From Tetrapisispora phaffii CBS 4417 (Eukaryota; Ascomycota; Saccharomycetes; Saccharomycetales; Saccharomycetaceae), in the NCBI RefSeq assembly GCF_000236905.1, contig NC_016522.1, forward strand, positions 1 to 64,000: a stretch of DNA of 64,000 nucleotides, given 5' to 3'. Every line of letters starts with the position of its first letter. Within the stretch, counting starts at the first letter, position 1. Below are positions 19,604 through 30,298 of the stretch, in pieces. A program made the translations under genes and the position numbers. Under the pieces are notes generated by a model, which was given only the letters and a program-made list of their open reading frames with translations, searched no databases and was not told the DNA's origin.

Positions 19604-22448
19604 ATTTAAAAGAGAAAGTATGTCTAGGGATGTGTGTATGGATGTGTACGTGTACGTGTACGTGTGCGTTTCTCAATATATATTTAGATATATAGGTGTG
19701 TTATGTTGTTCCCAAATTATAAAGCAAATCCGTGAAACTGTTTGTTCTCCTTCAATGTTAGCGAATAAATAATAAAAAAGTTATCTATAAAGTTCCTTTA
19801 AATAACAAAAAACCCAAACTGAATAAATATACCCCTTTGTATGCTCTTTTGAGATATAGTATATTTTATAAAAAATCTATATAATAATTACTAATTAACA
19901 ATCACCATTAGATATTAATAATAATTTGTATATATATATTTTAGAGCTTACCAATTTTTTTATCTTAATATTTAAAAGCTGAACACCAGAAAATTTAACT
20001 GGAAACTAGTAAACAATATAACGACTTTTCGAAACCTAACCACTACAATCCTGCTGATAGCATAGTAGATTTTCAATAAAGTCAAGTATTTCAATATCAA
20101 GAGCTCGGTTTCCTACTTTCTACGTGTGTTATTATTTCTTTTTTTTTCTTCTTGCGTTTCGAGAGACAAGATCAAAAGACAGGACTCTTGAAAATTCGTA
20201 AGGAGCATTTGGATTCGATGTTCAAGAGAAGGCTATTGTTTTGACTTTTTCAGAGATCGGAGCTATCAATGAAGGTAAATTATGATAAGAGAGTTGTAAG
20301 AGCCTTGGTTCAATATTACGATGCATGCGTTTTGAACTTATGCTACTGCCCATGGACAAGGATCTAACGTTGTGAGGTGTCAATGTTTTGTACCGTGCGT
20401 ACTGTGACAACACTATTAAGGTAAACTTGGCTTAGGTACCTTTGTGTGTGTGTGTCTGTATTTGTTTTTTTTGTAAGAGGATTAGTTTTGAACAATAGTA
20501 CATCAAACTAGGCTTTAAACTTTATTCCGTATACTATTCGAGTATATAGATATGCAATCACTGATTCGTTATTTTTTATCTTGTTCAGCATTCTAATCCT
20601 ACGAAGCCGTTTGCTGAGTGTTTGTTATACAGTGGCAGCTTGTTAATGGCGGTGGGTGATGGGTTTTCCTATTCTTCCTTCTTGAAACAGGAAGATCTGC
20701 TTGCAACAATCCATTGCCGCATACTTAGAAACACAGTATGCGGTACTGCAGGTAAACTACAGACTATACATGATCTGGGTTCCGGAGTTTCTACGGGAAG
20801 TTACTGTAGAGTTGTTTTTGGGCACCTTATTTTTTTTTTTTATTTTCTTTTTTGCTTTCCATTTCCTTGTATTTCCGATTATTGCTGGCGACGACAGAGT
20901 ATCGGCGGAGAAATGGGGGAGGATGATGTCTGTTTACGGAAGGAACATTGATGCAGACCCCGGTGTTTGGGTGTAAGGACGCTTATTTTTTTAAAACAAA
21001 GAAAAAAAAGAAAAAATAGTGATATATGTGCTCTTGTTATCCTTGGAGAAGCCGACAAAGAATTTATATGAGCGCTAGGTTATGTTTACTGATCAAACCG
21101 TTTCTCTGCTATTGTTGTTTGATGCTTTTCCTGATTGCAGTTATATTGGATTGCTGCAACTGTTTCGGGTAGCTTGGCAGCCGAATTCTGTGTGTGCGTG
21201 TATTTGTTTTCCCTTTTGGGCGCCTTGTCATGCCAGAAACGGACAATACAGGTTTTTTTTTGTGCGACGAATGCACAGAGTCTGTAAGAACAGAAATACG
21301 TATGTCTAAGAAGCGTAACAAGATAGGAAGAAGAGGATGCGCATCCCAACACGCTTTTGGGCAGTCCGAACAGAAGCAAACAGTAGACAGTATCAAACAG
21401 AGATTTAAAAAAAGAAAGTAATCACAAAACATCTTTCCACCAATGGTCTCTCTGCATTGTTACAACTCTGTAACACTCGAAATTAAACTTTTTCAATTTA
21501 TCTGAACTGCCTGTGCTATATTCTGAGTTAATAGTGCTATACGTCGGTCGATAAGAATGTAGATAAGTAATAAATATCGGAGAGAAGAAGAAGAAGAAGA
21601 AGAAGGAGAATGTATTCCTATATCTTTTCGCTCTGTCGCGGGAAACTTAGCGATATGTGGCTCAACGTCGGAAGTGATACAATGAGAGTGTAAACTTTCT
21701 TCTTTTCAATTTCAGAGTTGCTCCGATGAGGAGCAAGGGGGGGTTATGTCGCGTGACTGCGACACACCCGGACACCATTGATAAACCCATACATTATTGG
21801 ACGTCAAATCTTTTTGTGAAGAAAAATAGAAAAGTTTAAAAGGTCGAAAAAATTGGAAACGCTTAAAATATTTTGTGTCAATTCTTATTAAAGTGTTTTC
21901 TTCTATTTACTAATGTGTGCAAAAGATCAAAAATCATGGTTATTATTCTCAACCAGTTTAGGTTCAGCGAAACTTAACTCTTGTCTCCCTACGAAATAAC
22001 CCCTTTAGACAGAACCTCCTGTCTAAGGCCCATTGGCTAGGCAGAACATTTGTAAACCATCTCTCACTGGACTCTCTTACTTTACCACCGAGCTCTTGTT
22101 TAACCGCTATCAAGTTCAATTTATTTCTATTGTCATTACAATAGATTTTTCGGTAACTTTTCACTATGTGGAAATATTAGTCTATCGTTCACCATTAACT
22201 TCACTTACACCGTTGTTCATCTCAGTTGTAATAATTTATCTTCTCACTTCAGTATTGTATCAGAAGTATTGTTACTGTTAATTGAAAATTATTCCTGTAA
22301 TAATTTTATGTTCTGATATAGTTAATACAGAATCTTCAATATATTAAAAATAGTAGTTAAATACTATTTAAAAGCTGTTACAATTTATTCTTGGAATATT
22401 TCACTTGTTTACTGACTCTCAAGCAGAATACCATATCATTAAGTAAAG
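19604..22448. other. 2.8-kb divergent promoter region between SCH9 and RPS4
   Basis: Contains a GTACGT-type repeat (about 19644-19666), a GAA-repeat microsatellite (about 21583-21605), three short perfect inverted repeats between 21719 and 22026, and two Rap1-like sites (21764-21796). ORFs at 20622-20976 and 21082-21432 overlap each other on both strands and lack coding character. S. cerevisiae has MNL1 in this slot; no trace of it is visible. Confidence 0.55.
21764..21796 (+). promoter_or_regulatory. Two Rap1-type sites upstream of RPS4
   Basis: ACACCCGGACACC at 21764-21776 and AACCCATACATTA at 21784-21796 fit the Rap1 consensus ACACCCRYACAYM closely; the first has one mismatch. Paired Rap1 sites are the standard activator of ribosomal protein genes. 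They lie about 650 bp before the RPS4 ATG, farther than usual. Confidence 0.6.
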
Positions 22449-23829
22449 ATGGCTAGAGGACCGTATGTTAAAAACCTATTGAATCTTTGATAACAAATAA
22501 GCAAATTATAATATTGGATATAAAGGAAAAATAAGTAAATTAATGGAACAAAATGAGGTTTATGTTTATGCCTAGCAACCAAATGGAGATGTTAATGTAA
22601 TACTGTTCAACAAGCGAATGAATTAGGACAATGATGAAATTACCGTCATGTTATACTATTATAGTAATGAACTACGATTCAAGTTTGAAGTGAATCGTCA
22701 TGGCTTAGTGGTTAAATACAATGATTGGTTGAAGCTTCGATTGTAAGCAGAATGAAGAACAAGTTCTTCTCCTGTTTCCAATTTATAAAAATGAAATCAA
22801 GATAGTAAAATGATGAGGTCAAATTTTTAGGTTCAGCTAAGTTTTAAGTCTTTATGTTGAATTACTTTCACTGTCTGCAACTAGCAGTTCATTCGTTGAG
22901 TTGCTTGTCATATTGAAATCACAGGCCGATTGAAATTAATGTATATATTTTTCCGTTATCCAAATATTAATCACTAAATGAATAAGTCACTAACAATAAT
23001 GCAACTACTATTCTATATTAATCTTTAATATATTATATGGTTTTTATTTTTCAACAGAAAGAAGCATCTAAAGAGATTAGCAGCTCCACACCACTGGTTA
23101 TTGGACAAACTATCTGGTTGTTACGCTCCAAGACCATCTGCTGGTCCACACAAATTGCGTGAATCTTTACCATTAATTGTTTTCTTAAGAAACAGATTAA
23201 AGTATGCTTTAAATGGTCGTGAAGTCAAAGCTATCATGATGCAAAGACACGTTAAAGTTGATGGTAAGGTTAGAACTGATGCTACCTACCCAGCTGGTTT
23301 CATGGATGTCATCACTTTAGAAGCTACCAACGAAAACTTCAGATTAGTTTACGACGTTAAAGGTAGATTCGCTGTCCACAGAATTACCGATGAAGAAGCT
23401 TCTTACAAATTAGGTAAGGTTAAGAAGGTCCAATTGGGTAAGAAGGGTGTTCCATACGTTGTTACCCACGATGGTAGAACTATCAGATACCCAGATCCAA
23501 ACATCAAGATCAACGACACTGTTAAGATCGACTTAGCTTCTGGTAAGATCACTGACTTCATCAAGTTCGATGCTGGTAAATTAGTTTACGTTACCGGTGG
23601 TCGTAACTTGGGTAGAATTGGTACTATCGTTCACAAGGAAAGACATGATGGTGGTTTCGATTTAGTTCACATCAAGGATTCCTTAGACAACACCTTCGTC
23701 ACCAGATTAAACAATGTTTTTGTTATTGGTGAACCAGGTAAGCCATTCATCTCTTTACCAAAGGGTAAGGGTATCAAATTATCTATTTCTGAAGAACGTG
23801 ACAGAAGAAGAGCTCAATCTGGTTTATAA
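22449..23829 (+). CDS. RPS4: Ribosomal protein eS4, two exons (22449..22462, 23058..23829)
   Basis: Component of the 40S ribosomal subunit. Exon 1 is only 14 nt (ATG GCT AGA GGA CC); the acceptor supplies A to complete the proline codon, giving [18 protein letters not shown]. The spliced protein is 261 residues, exactly the S. cerevisiae length. It contains an S4 RNA-binding region ([18 protein letters not shown]) and a KOW-type segment ([18 protein letters not shown]). Codon use is strongly biased to preferred yeast codons, indicating high expression. The donor is GTATGT at 22463 and the acceptor CAACAG ends at 23057. S. cerevisiae RPS4A/B have an intron at the same place. Confidence 0.97.
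22463..23057 (+). other. Spliceosomal intron of RPS4 (595 nt)
   Basis: Donor GTATGT, probable branch point CACTAAC at 22988-22994 (one base from the canonical TACTAAC) and acceptor CAACAG at 23057. The 64-nt branch-to-acceptor distance is plausible. No box C/D pair (there is no CTGA downstream of the ATGATGA strings) or H/ACA fold was recognised inside. Confidence 0.93.
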
Positions 23830-24137
23830 ACTAAATCATTTTGATATACTTCATTTCTGTCTTAAAATTAGTTAATTTTGTACCAAATATATAATTTCTT
23901 ACTTAAAGAATAAAATATACTTTCTTCATATATAAATCAGAACGTTATTTTGCTTTTCTATAAAACTCTTAAATATGTTTAATTTAATGAAGTTAAATTT
24001 TATATGTGATCTGATAGGATTCACTGAACTAACCATTAATATTAAATGTACAATTAATACCTTTAAAAATAATAAATAATGTCTTTTCAGTAACGAAAAT
24101 ATTTACAGTACTGTGTTATATAACTATGCCTTTTTTT
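23830..24137. other. Convergent intergenic region between RPS4 and MET1
   Basis: AT-rich 3' flanks of two convergent genes. T-rich and AATAAA-like stretches suitable for 3'-end formation are present. Nothing else is seen. Confidence 0.5.
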
Positions 24138-25907
24138 TTATATAAGTCCCACTAACTCCGCTTGAACTTCTCTGAAACCCTCAATCATTGAATATTTGTT
24201 ATTGTCATCCAGATCAGATTCAACAAGAGCGTTCACGGCATTCCCTGCAACTAAAAGTCCAGGAGGTCTTGACCCGATGTCTTTAATAACATCAGGTAAA
24301 TATTTTAGCAATGTTCTTGTGACACGTTGATCTTTACACGAAGCTCTTTCAACAATAGCAATTGGGGTATTTGGTTTCCATGAGTTTTCAAGTAATGCTT
24401 TAGTTAGAATATCAGCTCTATGTAGCGCCATCAAAAAGACAGTGGTCCTTGACTCAACATATTCCGGAATAGTTGGCAAAGCACCTTTTCTTCCTGTTCC
24501 AGTGCAGATCAATATTTGATCAGCAATGCCCCTTTGAGTCGCTGGTATTTTTGAAACGACTGTAGCAGCCAATGCAGAGCTTATTCCAGGCAAAACAGTA
24601 GGAGTAAAGCCATTTTCCTTGAAATATAAAAATTCCTCACCTCCACGACCAAATATATATGGATCACCTTGCTTTAAGCGAATCACTTTCTTACCTTCTG
24701 TTAATGCTGTTATACCTCTTTGTAATAATTCTTCCTGGGCCTTTTCAGCATGTCCTGGGAACTTTTTTGCAAAGAATATCTCGGTATCTTTAGGAATTAA
24801 ATCTATGATAGTTTGAGGTACTAGTTTATCAGCCAACACCAAATCAGCTGATTTAATTTCTTGCAGAGCACCCACTGTCAACATGGATATTGAACCAGGA
24901 CCGCTTCCTACTAAACTTATTGAGCCTTTCTGAGGTTTATCAACAACGATCGCTGATGTATCGTTGTCTAATTTTAATCTTTTGACTACTGTTTTGTTAT
25001 CTGCTGAATAGTCTTCTGTATTTAGTTGTGTTTTCCTTGTCGTGGCTAAATTAGATATGTTCTGATTATTATTAAAGTCAGATTCGGATAGGTCTTCCAG
25101 TCTGACTTCTGAAAGTTTGTTCAATGGGTAATACTCCATGATTTGTGACAACCATCTTGATCTTTTTAACCTTTTATCAACTACATTCATTTGGAATTCT
25201 TTAATGTGTGTGTTAAAATTGGATGAGTCCCAGACATCTTCATCAGCAGATAATCCATAGTTTATAAAACTATTTTCAACAAAAGTTTTATCTCTCGATG
25301 CTGATAGAGCTATTATTGAATTCAATTTATCTTCTTTGATGATTAAATTCCGTAATCTGCTCATATTAATGACGACATCAGAAATATTTTCTGGTAGACT
25401 ATTTACAATTTCTCTTTTAATTCTATTTGCCAGTACACAACCTTGCCCATTGGTCGTCACCGAAATTTGTAAGCCGCTCTTCTTTGAATCAGTGAATGTT
25501 GATATTAAATTGAAAGTAGAATATTCTGGTTTCTGATAAGAGCAGATTGGAATTCTCAATTTTAAGCATTGATCATATACTTGTTCTATTATATTAATAT
25601 CTTCATCAAATAGAAATACTTTATCTACAATTTTATGAACCAACGTTCTTCCGCATGTAGTTAAATCGGTCAAAGCAAAGGTCTTTGGTTTTAATTTGAT
25701 CTGAGATTTATCAAAATATTGCTTAAATTCTAATTGTATTCTCTTAATCTGATTTTGCTTACTTTCTACAATGATGGGAGTAGCACCGGATTCAATAATT
25801 GCTTTGACTCTATGTTTGAAAGTATTTGTTTGATTAGAGCCAATGATCAAGTGAATCTCATTTTCAATTTTTGAAGAAATGATTAATGGTAAATGTGGAT
25901 ATGACAT
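24138..25907 (-). CDS. MET1: Uroporphyrinogen-III C-methyltransferase
   Basis: A 589-residue enzyme (S. cerevisiae Met1 593). It uses SAM to make precorrin-2 for siroheme, the cofactor of sulfite reductase in sulfate assimilation. The N-terminal about 300 residues are the Met1-specific region with weak similarity to the siroheme dehydrogenase fold (TTNGQGCVLANRIKREI). The SUMT methyltransferase domain covers about residues 325-575, with SLVGSGPGSISMLTVGAL, ADLVLADKLVP, VIRLKQGDPYIFGRGGEE and VLPGISSALAA. Four GTCACGTG sites upstream fit control by Cbf1-Met4. Confidence 0.95.
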   Translation of the reverse strand: MSYPHLPLIISSKIENEIHLIIGSNQTNTFKHRVKAIIESGATPIIVESKQNQIKRIQLEFKQYFDKSQIKLKPKTFALTDLTTCGRTLVHKIVDKVFLFDEDINIIEQVYDQCLKLRIPICSYQKPEYSTFNLISTFTDSKKSGLQISVTTNGQGCVLANRIKREIVNSLPENISDVVINMSRLRNLIIKEDKLNSIIALSASRDKTFVENSFINYGLSADEDVWDSSNFNTHIKEFQMNVVDKRLKRSRWLSQIMEYYPLNKLSEVRLEDLSESDFNNNQNISNLATTRKTQLNTEDYSADNKTVVKRLKLDNDTSAIVVDKPQKGSISLVGSGPGSISMLTVGALQEIKSADLVLADKLVPQTIIDLIPKDTEIFFAKKFPGHAEKAQEELLQRGITALTEGKKVIRLKQGDPYIFGRGGEEFLYFKENGFTPTVLPGISSALAATVVSKIPATQRGIADQILICTGTGRKGALPTIPEYVESRTTVFLMALHRADILTKALLENSWKPNTPIAIVERASCKDQRVTRTLLKYLPDVIKDIGSRPPGLLVAGNAVNALVESDLDDNNKYSMIEGFREVQAELVGLI

Positions 25908-26430
25908 TTCTAGTTACTAGATCTATGTTATCGTTATAAAGTTGAGATTTTACTTTTTTATGTTCTTATTAAATTTTATATCCCTCCAAGATCTAATCTT
26001 TGAATTTTTAAAGGTGTCAATATATGTGGCCTTTTATAATATTCTTAATAACCAAACATGATGTACTGACTATGTCTAGAGATTTCTTATTGAACTTTCA
26101 GGTACATCAATTGCAAATAGTCATTGAATATTATCCCAGAAAATAACTATGGCTTTTACTTAAACCTTGAGATGACTTGTATGGTTAGTAGCCATTGTGA
26201 TTATTCCCATTCGAAAACACTATATTATAGTGGCTCAACTTCCATTTTCCATAATCGATTATGTATACAAGATTTCATCATCCGAGGGACCTTAAAAATT
26301 AATGCCACATCTGTGTAACAATAAATTCAATGTTGCCTGAATTTAAAAGAAAGCTATATTCCTGCGCGTAATGATGATTTATGACTGTTGTGGCTTTTTT
26401 TCTATATAAAAAGTAATAACAGTTTCTATT

Positions 26431-26549
26431 CACGTGACGTTTTATATATACACATAAATGGAAACGAAAGAAAGCTGTAAATGATTCTACTAGGCACGTG
26501 ACTGAGTGATTGGCACGTGACAGCAAAACAGCCATAAAATTGTCACGTG
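26431..26549. promoter_or_regulatory. Cluster of four Cbf1-type CACGTG sites
   Basis: CACGTG occurs at 26431-26436, 26495-26500, 26514-26519 and 26544-26549. Each is part of a full GTCACGTG on one strand, the high-affinity Cbf1 site that recruits Met4-Met28 to sulfur genes. The cluster lies about 525-640 bp upstream of MET1. A TTGTGGC at 26388-26394 resembles a Met31/32 site. Confidence 0.8.
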
Positions 26550-28146
26550 CGCAAAAATTCTCCTTGATATAACAACAATATTGTATCTGATGTATTGCTT
26601 GGCCCTTAGGTTAGTTCTTTCACGAAAATTGAACTGTTCTTTATCATTTTGTTATATATTTTGGGAGTAGTTTGGTGGGAGAAATTAACGATAGGATGCA
26701 CATGTGCTTGTTGATATCTACCTATATACTTTAGAAAACGTCAGATATGAAGTAGCTACGAGCATGATACGACAGTCCGCTCTATGCATGCATGTAATAC
26801 GGTGATAGTTCTGTGTTTCATGCTTAGGTTTGTAATTTTCAACTCTCACCAACAAATCACTTATAAAAAGATTACACCCAACTCCGTAGTAGCAGACTAT
26901 TCTATCATATATCCTCTTGTATAAGTTCTTAACTTAAAAATTTGTTTCAGCAAATAAGAAATAACATAAAGAAGTTATTATAGAGCTCTTCTCAGTTGGT
27001 TCTACTATGGTAAGAAATTATATACAGTTAACAGGTATTGTCAATAGTGTCTCGGAAGCGGAGACGGAAGCGGAGCGTGAGAGACTGAGAAAAGGTTTCC
27101 GTTTCCGAAAGTTTTGAAATCTCCCATCTGCACTGTTGTGTGCGTGCGGGGTTCGAGCTGAGTAAAGAGAATATTCCGACAAAAAACAAAAAACAATCTG
27201 TTCGATGGTTGTGCGGTTGACGCATACTTACATGGCAGGTATTACGAGAAAGGAACAACAGGGTATATATTGCATCGTTTTGTCAGATAGAGATAAAACG
27301 TAGTAGTACCCAAAGAGAGGTTGCTCGCTTTCGTATCGAGAATAAATCAGTAGTAAATGGCACGGCAATACAGAGACACACGCGGCAATGGAAAACCCAA
27401 AATTGAGCAGTGTAATACTAGTAGCAAATAATTTTTAGAGTTCTATGTCGACGACCCTCACAGAGTTAGTCTTATAAGCTTGTACCCGTATAGTAGTGTG
27501 TTTTTTCATCTTATTTATAGTTTTACTTCCCACTGAGAAATCATGCATAATCTTATTTCCAAAAGAAAGAACATTGGAAAAATAAATTCCGCAATTAATA
27601 CCACTTTTGGATAACGCTGATTCTCTTTTTTATCTATTTTTTTCTTGTTTCATAATTTTTGTATTTTCTGTTTCCCTTTTTGGACCATCCTTTCTCTCAC
27701 CAATTACTTGGAACATTTGCATGCTCCGAGGATTACTCTCCAGGTTCTCGTCGTTTGAGGCTCCCAGTCTTCCTCACTCACAAAAGAAATCAATTTCCAT
27801 TGACATTCTTGCTTAAGCTTCGAACTTGTTATATTTCGAGTTGGGCAAAGTATAAATAATAATATTTCATGCATATGGATTGTGAATGTGAATGTTTTCT
27901 TGTCTGTCAGGGTTAATGTCTGTGGGTGGTATGTGCAACATTTACACAATGTTAAGAAAGGTTGTTCATTTTTTACTATTATTGTTGTTGCTAATCCAGA
28001 CTGATACGTCAACATATGAACCCTGCGCAGGGCCTCAGGATGGTTGAGATAATTCTTGCTATGTATGTTTGGAAGCGACACGGATATGTGAAACGAAAAG
28101 ATAAGACGGAAGTAAAAATTTTTCTTTTTCTTGTTTTTCACTTCCT

Positions 28147-28154
28147 TCCACGGA
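28147..28154 (+). promoter_or_regulatory. Pdr1/Pdr3 response element variant
   Basis: TCCACGGA is a known PDRE variant of TCCGCGGA. It lies about 655 bp upstream of RSB1, which is a Pdr1 target in S. cerevisiae. A single 8-mer could be chance. Confidence 0.45.
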
Positions 28155-28808
28155 AGAATATCTGCTTCTCATAGTAAATGCGATGAAATGCACGCGGGGA
28201 TCCCGAGATTCACACGTCGATCAAGGAACACATATTTAAACGGAATTGAGATGTTTTGATTCATTTCGTACTGTAGAATTACTTCGTACTATTGCCATCT
28301 CAGAATCTTTCAATTTTTCGATGTTGACAATACAGTGATGAATGATGATAATAATCGTTTATCTATTATGCTTTCGGTATTCTTGTGCAGAGATTTCTTT
28401 GTATCTTGCACTCGGTATGAATGCATCGATGATGCAAAACACAAACTAGTACACATATAATTAATAATAATTAATAATTAATAATCATTAATGCTACAGA
28501 ACATCCGGATATTTTCTTCTGAACAGACGGTTTGTTAGGTCCATTATTATAATTATCTCTAATTTAGCTACTTCAATATAATTAGGTCTTCGTAAAATTT
28601 TTTTAATTCAAAGCTTAATACCAAGCATTGTTTACTGATTATGCACTCACAAATTATTCTGACAACCGTCAAAAATATATATATATACATAAGAATTTTA
28701 TTTAAATCATAAACATTTTTTCTTGTGTAAGCTTGTTTGATTTTATTTTTATTTTCAATTGCTTCTAAATATCATCCAAACAGCACATATTCAAAAAACT
28801 TCTTAACG

Positions 28809-29993
28809 ATGAGTGGTTATTTACCCCCTGCATTTCTAGAGGATACTCTAAAATCAGTATCGGCTAACGTTACCCACATCTATCCAAATGGTACAATAGA
28901 AATTATCCACAGAAAATCTTATTATAGCGGTCTAGTTCCAAATCTAGGTTTCAATATCGCTATGATCGTAATCTGGTCCATCATCCTAGGTGCAGAGACT
29001 CTATCATTATATTTCAAACAATATTGGTTTAGTATTACATTTATTTGCGCAGCATTACTAGAAATCGTCGGTTATGCAGGTAGAGTATGGTCACATTTCA
29101 ACTTATACGCAAGATCCGCTTATTTAATGCAAATGATTTGTTTGACAATTGCTCCTGTTTTCACAATGGCTGGTATGTATTATCAACTAGCAAAACTGAT
29201 AGAAATTTATTCTCATAAATTCAGTATTTTACCTTCTCCAGTGCTATATTCTCAAATCTTCATCTTCTGTGATATTGTGTCATTAGTTGTTCAAGCTGCT
29301 GGTGGTGGTATATCCGGTGGCGCTGTTAAGAGAGATAAAAGTGTAAAACCAGGTGAGCATGTTTTCATTGCTGGTTTATCCATCCAAGTTGCCACTATGT
29401 CCATCTTTTTGTTCCTGTGGTGTCATTTCGCATATCTGGTCTTTTACAAATCAAGAATGGATCATTTAGGATTAAAAGGTTTCAAAACTCATTTCAAAAT
29501 TTCCCAAATATGCAGTGTATCTCAAGAAGATATTGATTACATGTATAGAGAAAAATTTGCTCCATTAAGAAATGATACGACATCTAAGGCTAGACACCTC
29601 TCATTCAAATGGTTTGCTTGGGCATTTACAGTTTCCGTTTGTTGCATTTTCGTTAGATGTGCTTATCGTCTAGCTGAATTAGTAGACGGTTTCAAAGGTT
29701 TTATTATTACGCACGAAGTCTATTTCATTATTTTAGATGCTGTCATGATTTCATTTGCGACTGTTATTATGTTGGTCATCTTCCCAGGTATTGCCTTCAA
29801 TGGTAGAGAAGTTAACATTCCAATCACCAGAGGAAGAACAGATCCAGAACTAGACCAATCTGAAGATCCAGAGGGACAATCTAGTTCTAGCGCCATGTCT
29901 GAAAAATCTGGTGGTCCCGAAGATAAGACTACAGAGCTTGAGGAGAAGAAATCTATTTTCAAAAAGATCTTCAACAATCCTTTTAAGAAATAA
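28809..29993 (+). CDS. RSB1: Sphingoid long-chain base translocase/exporter, RTA1 family
   Basis: A 394-residue plasma-membrane protein with about seven hydrophobic segments (S. cerevisiae Rsb1 is about 382). The family mediates resistance to phytosphingosine and related long-chain bases. Diagnostic stretches are YSGLVPNLGFNIAMIVIW, ICLTIAPVFTMAGMYYQLAK, FCDIVSLVVQAAGGGISGG, HVFIAGLSIQVATM and FVRCAYRLAEL. N-glycosylation-type NVT and NGT sites lie near the N terminus. The cytosolic tail is acidic then lysine-rich. The upstream frame is open only through a TTG, so the ATG at 28809 is chosen. Other family members (RTA1, PUG1, YLR046C) are less similar by eye. Confidence 0.9.
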   Translation: MSGYLPPAFLEDTLKSVSANVTHIYPNGTIEIIHRKSYYSGLVPNLGFNIAMIVIWSIILGAETLSLYFKQYWFSITFICAALLEIVGYAGRVWSHFNLYARSAYLMQMICLTIAPVFTMAGMYYQLAKLIEIYSHKFSILPSPVLYSQIFIFCDIVSLVVQAAGGGISGGAVKRDKSVKPGEHVFIAGLSIQVATMSIFLFLWCHFAYLVFYKSRMDHLGLKGFKTHFKISQICSVSQEDIDYMYREKFAPLRNDTTSKARHLSFKWFAWAFTVSVCCIFVRCAYRLAELVDGFKGFIITHEVYFIILDAVMISFATVIMLVIFPGIAFNGREVNIPITRGRTDPELDQSEDPEGQSSSSAMSEKSGGPEDKTTELEEKKSIFKKIFNNPFKK

Positions 29994-30298
29994 TCACATA
30001 GAATTATAAACTAACTCATCTGGTCAATTCGACTAGATGCCTTCCACGCATAGTATCCCTGAATGACTTATCAACATTACACTTAATATCCCTGCACATA
30101 GAACTGATATAGTTAATTTGCTTTATAGTTTTTTTTACCTATTTAAGTTCAATATACGTCCTTAATAATAATAATCAATTGATTATCTTTAATTTTATGT
30201 TTACTGAGTATATATATTTGTATTACCTAAAAGATTAATACCCAGTACAGATATCTATGAATATATTATATAATTTTACATTAATACTTTGCAGAGAG
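29994..30298. other. Convergent intergenic region after RSB1
   Basis: 3' flanks of RSB1 and the next reverse-strand gene. AT-rich, nothing further seen. Confidence 0.5.

Larger units (their letters stand above)
25908..28808. other. 2.9-kb divergent promoter region between MET1 and RSB1
   Basis: Holds the Cbf1-type cluster (26431-26549) with a Met31/32-like TTGTGGC (26388-26394), a tandem CGGAAGCGGAG repeat (27053-27075), a CCCTGCGCAGGG palindrome (about 28022-28033), a pleiotropic-drug-resistance element (28147-28154) and an AATTAATAAT-type repeat (about 28458-28492). Short ORFs at 26299-26535, 27028-27258 and 27607-28141 look spurious. Confidence 0.55.

Noticed and set aside
20622..21432. 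Several 75-110-codon ORFs between SCH9 and RPS4
   Set aside because: Mutually overlapping in different frames and strands, poly-F runs from T tracts, no family resemblance.
22695..22760. tRNA A-box-like TGGCTTAGTGG in the RPS4 intron
   Set aside because: No proper B box or foldable acceptor and anticodon stems follow.
22630..22820. ATGATGA strings in the RPS4 intron as snoRNA box C
   Set aside because: No CTGA D box is present in the intron downstream and no terminal stem forms.
27102..27110. TTTCCGAAA as a point-centromere CDEIII core
   Set aside because: No CDEI (RTCACRTG) at the required distance and no AT-rich CDEII between.
27607..28141. Forward and reverse ORFs upstream of RSB1
   Set aside because: Opposite-strand shadows of each other with no domain or codon bias.
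28336..28522. Box C/D snoRNA candidate (GTGATGA ... CTGA)
   Set aside because: Spacing is about 175 nt and flanking bases do not pair.
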